Assembly: GCF_037042905.1 (NCBI RefSeq)
Contig: NC_087251.1
Location: 49,109,373 to 49,173,372 of the forward strand
Direction of reading: 5' to 3'
Length of the DNA: 64,000 nucleotides
DNA from: Lytechinus pictus
Lineage: Eukaryota > Echinodermata > Echinoidea > Temnopleuroida > Toxopneustidae
Shown here: positions 61,790 to 64,000 of the stretch, piece by piece
How the letters are laid out: each line of letters opens with the position of its first letter
Position numbering within the stretch: position 1 is the first letter of the stretch
Translations under genes and position numbers: made by a program
Notes under the pieces: generated by a model
Databases searched by the model: none
Seen by the model: the letters and a program-made list of their open reading frames with translations, nothing else
What the model was told of the DNA's origin: nothing

Positions 61790-62400
61790 AGATGGTGTCG
61801 AACTCATTAATTACCAATCATGATCTTCATTTACTTACTTTGTCTGATTTAAATAGGTTTAACATCGCAATATTTATGTATCTTTGTTCCAAATCACTTA
61901 TTCCTGATTCCATTATGTCTAAATTTTGCCTTAATTTTTCGATTCATCAACACAATACCCGCAGTCTATTTGATTATCATTTACCACGAGTACGTACCTC
62001 AGTTTCTCATAACTCAATTTATTTTCAAGGACCTATTCTTTGGAATAATTTACCGCATTCTATTAAAACATGCCGAACCCTCAATTCTTTCAAACGTTAT
62101 TACAAATTACATCTTTTAAGTTTGTATTCTTAATTTGCTTGTATAACTACGCTATATATTTTGAATGTATGTGTTAATATATGTTTTCATTTATGTTATC
62201 TTTTTTTTGTAATATTTATTGATTTTGTCTTATAGTTGTTGGGTCAACGCTCAATAAGGCTATCTGCTCTTTTTTGTTGGGCCCTCATTCTCATAGATAT
62301 GTTTTTTGTGTGTTGTCACAATGTTTTACTTATGTACCTTATGTATGTTTTTCATGTTTTTATTGAGAGTGTAAATAAATTGAATTGAAATTGAATTGAA
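61790..62400 (+). mobile_element. LINE 3' fragment upstream of ETAA1
   Basis: Open frame to 62133 with FNIAIFMYL, HNTRS, QGPILWNNLPHSIK and LNSFKRYYKLHLLS, again a LINE C-terminus. The tail is AATAAATTGAATTGAAATTG, the same type as at 59880. Confidence 0.8.
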
Positions 62401-62653
62401 TTGGAAGCAAAGTTGGGAGTCTATTTTAACAGGAGAATGCAAATCTGGGAGAAAATAAATTTGAATGAAAACCAAGGATAGAAAGAAGCAATTTTTTAAT
62501 CAGAATCAATTATAAAATGAGAAAGCTTGAAAAATATCTCAATCAACTCTCTGTGATGATCCTCAAATTTAGCCATGTTACTTTAAAATTTAATACATTA
62601 ACAGGATGAGTAGTGCATGTACATCTCTCCATATGTTTTGTAGGGGTCTAAAT

Positions 62654-62930
62654 CAGGGACCCGTCTTACAAAGAGTTGCGATTGATCCGATCAATTGCAG
62701 CTATGGAAAGCCAGCAAAGCCAACATATAAAATGATCTTTGTTCAAAAAAAAATCTAGATATGAATGTATATCCATAAATTCATTGATTTCTTGACAATT
62801 TGGTGTGATCTCCTTTGTTTACAAAGGACATTTTGCAAAATTCCTGTAGAAAAAATTTATGACACTGATGGATTTCCATAGAGTTACGATTGATTGGATC
62901 AATCGTAACTCTTTGTAAGACAGGGCTCTG
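62654..62930. mobile_element. 277-bp MITE with TCTTACAAAGAGTT TIRs
   Basis: CAGGGACCCGTCTTACAAAG and GTTGCGATTGATCCGATCAA at the left; inverse TTGATCCAATCGTAACTC-type sequence and CTTTGTAAGACAGGGCTCTG at the right. Confidence 0.8.
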
Positions 62931-63093
62931 ATCTACAGACAGTAGATTTTATTTCATATTTTCTCCATTATCTCTCAAGGTGCTACATGACTTGTCTCCT
63001 GGGAAAATATAATGATCAAACAAGTCAACCCCCAAAAAAATGGTTATTTGAACAGATATACACTAGCGATAATTTCCTTAAGCCCACACTATA

Positions 63094-63330
63094 CAGTGCG
63101 TATAAAAAAAATGGGACAGATTTGAAAAGTCTATAAAATTTTTGTTTCATATTATGATGTCTATATTTTGGTGTTAATAGGTGCTCTGAAGTCTTATCTT
63201 TCAAATGCCATTAACAAAATTTAGTTTCATTCATGCTTGAGCGAACACAGAATGTTTTTGTCTGGGGTTAAAAAGGAGGCTTGCGACAAAATGGCATAAA
63301 TAGATAAATATGATGATCGGACTTCTTGCT
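63094..63330 (+). mobile_element. possible Tc1/mariner end
   Basis: TA followed by CAGTGCGTATAAAAAAAATG has the look of a mariner terminal repeat. Only one end is present. Confidence 0.35.
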
Positions 63331-63559
63331 AATCAGCAGACTTCCTCTTAACCTTTTCATTATCTTTGCCCTCATTTTCGAATTATGCAGTCAAAATTCA
63401 TTTTCAAATCTGTTTATTTGCTTGAATTGTTCTGTTGTTGTTTCTTTTTATGTTCTCTTTTAGCTTTCAATATTTTTTCTTTAATAAAAAAAATATTTTC
63501 AACCGAAGCATGGGAGAGCATGTATTTTTTTTAAAATTCCTTTCATTGTGTGCTACAAT

Positions 63560-63640
63560 AGTTATAGTGCCTTTGAACAGTGGCATACAGATGGGCAGGG
63601 CTCGGGGTGTTCCCCCAATAAACAAGGCAAAAGCAATTTT
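63560..63640 (+). repeat. composite repeat head fragment
   Basis: CAGTGGCATACAGATGGGCAG with GGGGTGTTCCCCC, same head as at 37014, 41973 and 42383. Confidence 0.4.
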
Positions 63641-63744
63641 GTGTCTCGCCCACTTATGAAAATGACCAGAAATATCGTGATTTGCGAGGGCACGCAAGAG
63701 AATTATATTGAAACTTCATTGTGAAATGACTGCGATGGAATAAC

Positions 63745-64000
63745 ACTTGTCATAAGAGCCTTGCACGTAAACTTTAATGTTGACCTGAAAATGACCTTTG
63801 ACCTTACCAGGTGACCTCTGACTGCAGCATAACATGCAGGTCGCCTAAGTACATCTACCATCCAAGTTTTGTTGAAAAGTAACTTACGGTTGCGGAGTTA
63901 GGTGTCATAAGAGAGTCTTGCATGTAAACTTTAACGTTGACCTCACACTGACCTTTGACCTTACCATGTGACCTCTGACTGCAGCATAACATGCAGGTCC
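63745..64000 (+). repeat. tandem ~157-bp monomers with TGACCTTTGACCT, running off the right edge
   Basis: CATAAGAG, CTTGCACGTAAACTTTAA, TGACCTTTGACCT (63792 and 63949) and CTCTGACTGCAGCATAACAT repeat with 157-bp spacing. Not the same monomer as 5708-6600 outside the DR1 core. Confidence 0.8.

Noticed and set aside
63435..63697. Reading frames on both strands near the right edge
   Set aside because: Overlap a composite-repeat head (GGCATACAGATGG); no coding signal.

Overview
The window is animal nuclear DNA, most likely from an echinoderm and probably a sea urchin. Its three genes are intron-rich, and it is full of non-autonomous DNA transposons, fold-back elements, tRNA-derived SINEs and short LINE tails of types I associate with sea urchin genomes. 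The species cannot be fixed from the sequence alone. There is no bacterial-style coding, no operon, no CRISPR array and no rRNA.

Three host genes can be supported. (1) A cytoplasmic tryptophanyl-tRNA synthetase (WARS1) lies on the minus strand. Four N-terminal coding exons (7339 down to 3227) are present, and the rest of the gene lies beyond the left edge. (2) A complete FBXO28-like F-box/coiled-coil gene lies on the plus strand (38434-45278): four coding exons, 342 codons, with an unusual extra in-frame exon candidate. (3) A complete ETAA1-like gene (ATR activator, RPA binding) lies on the minus strand (61559-55368): five coding exons, 688 codons. All junctions in these models keep frame and use GT/AG.

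Everything else is accessory. 1-3226 is WARS1 intron carrying two TIR elements. 5708-6600 is a tandem repeat with nuclear-receptor-like DR1 motifs. 8250-9970 is a fold-back. 10040-12425 is a broken LINE split by a TTAA-flanked MITE. 15391-23086 is a 7.7-kb inverted repeat whose arms carry arrays of X-box motifs; one arm is split by a 2.87-kb insertion with clear target duplication. 23640-27235 is a second inverted repeat holding a TTAA MITE and a SINE. 28325-34580 holds inverted arrays of a ~107-bp monomer built around a GCGAAGC mini-hairpin, partly inside two nested elements with hAT-type 8-bp target duplications. 35670-42760 carries copies of a composite repeat (GGCGTA head, G-run, purine tract, GCTCGCTTCGC motif), two of which flank FBXO28 exon 1 in direct orientation. 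From 48.7 kb rightward there are more MITEs, a head-to-head 16-bp minisatellite, a tRNA-Lys-like SINE and two LINE tails.

The three genes are not a pathway unit. Their roles (tRNA charging, SCF ubiquitin ligase adaptor, replication-stress signalling) are independent housekeeping functions. The best candidates for undescribed biology are the hairpin-monomer arrays with their nested carriers, the composite-head repeat family, the transcription-factor motifs carried by repeat monomers, and the extra FBXO28 exons.
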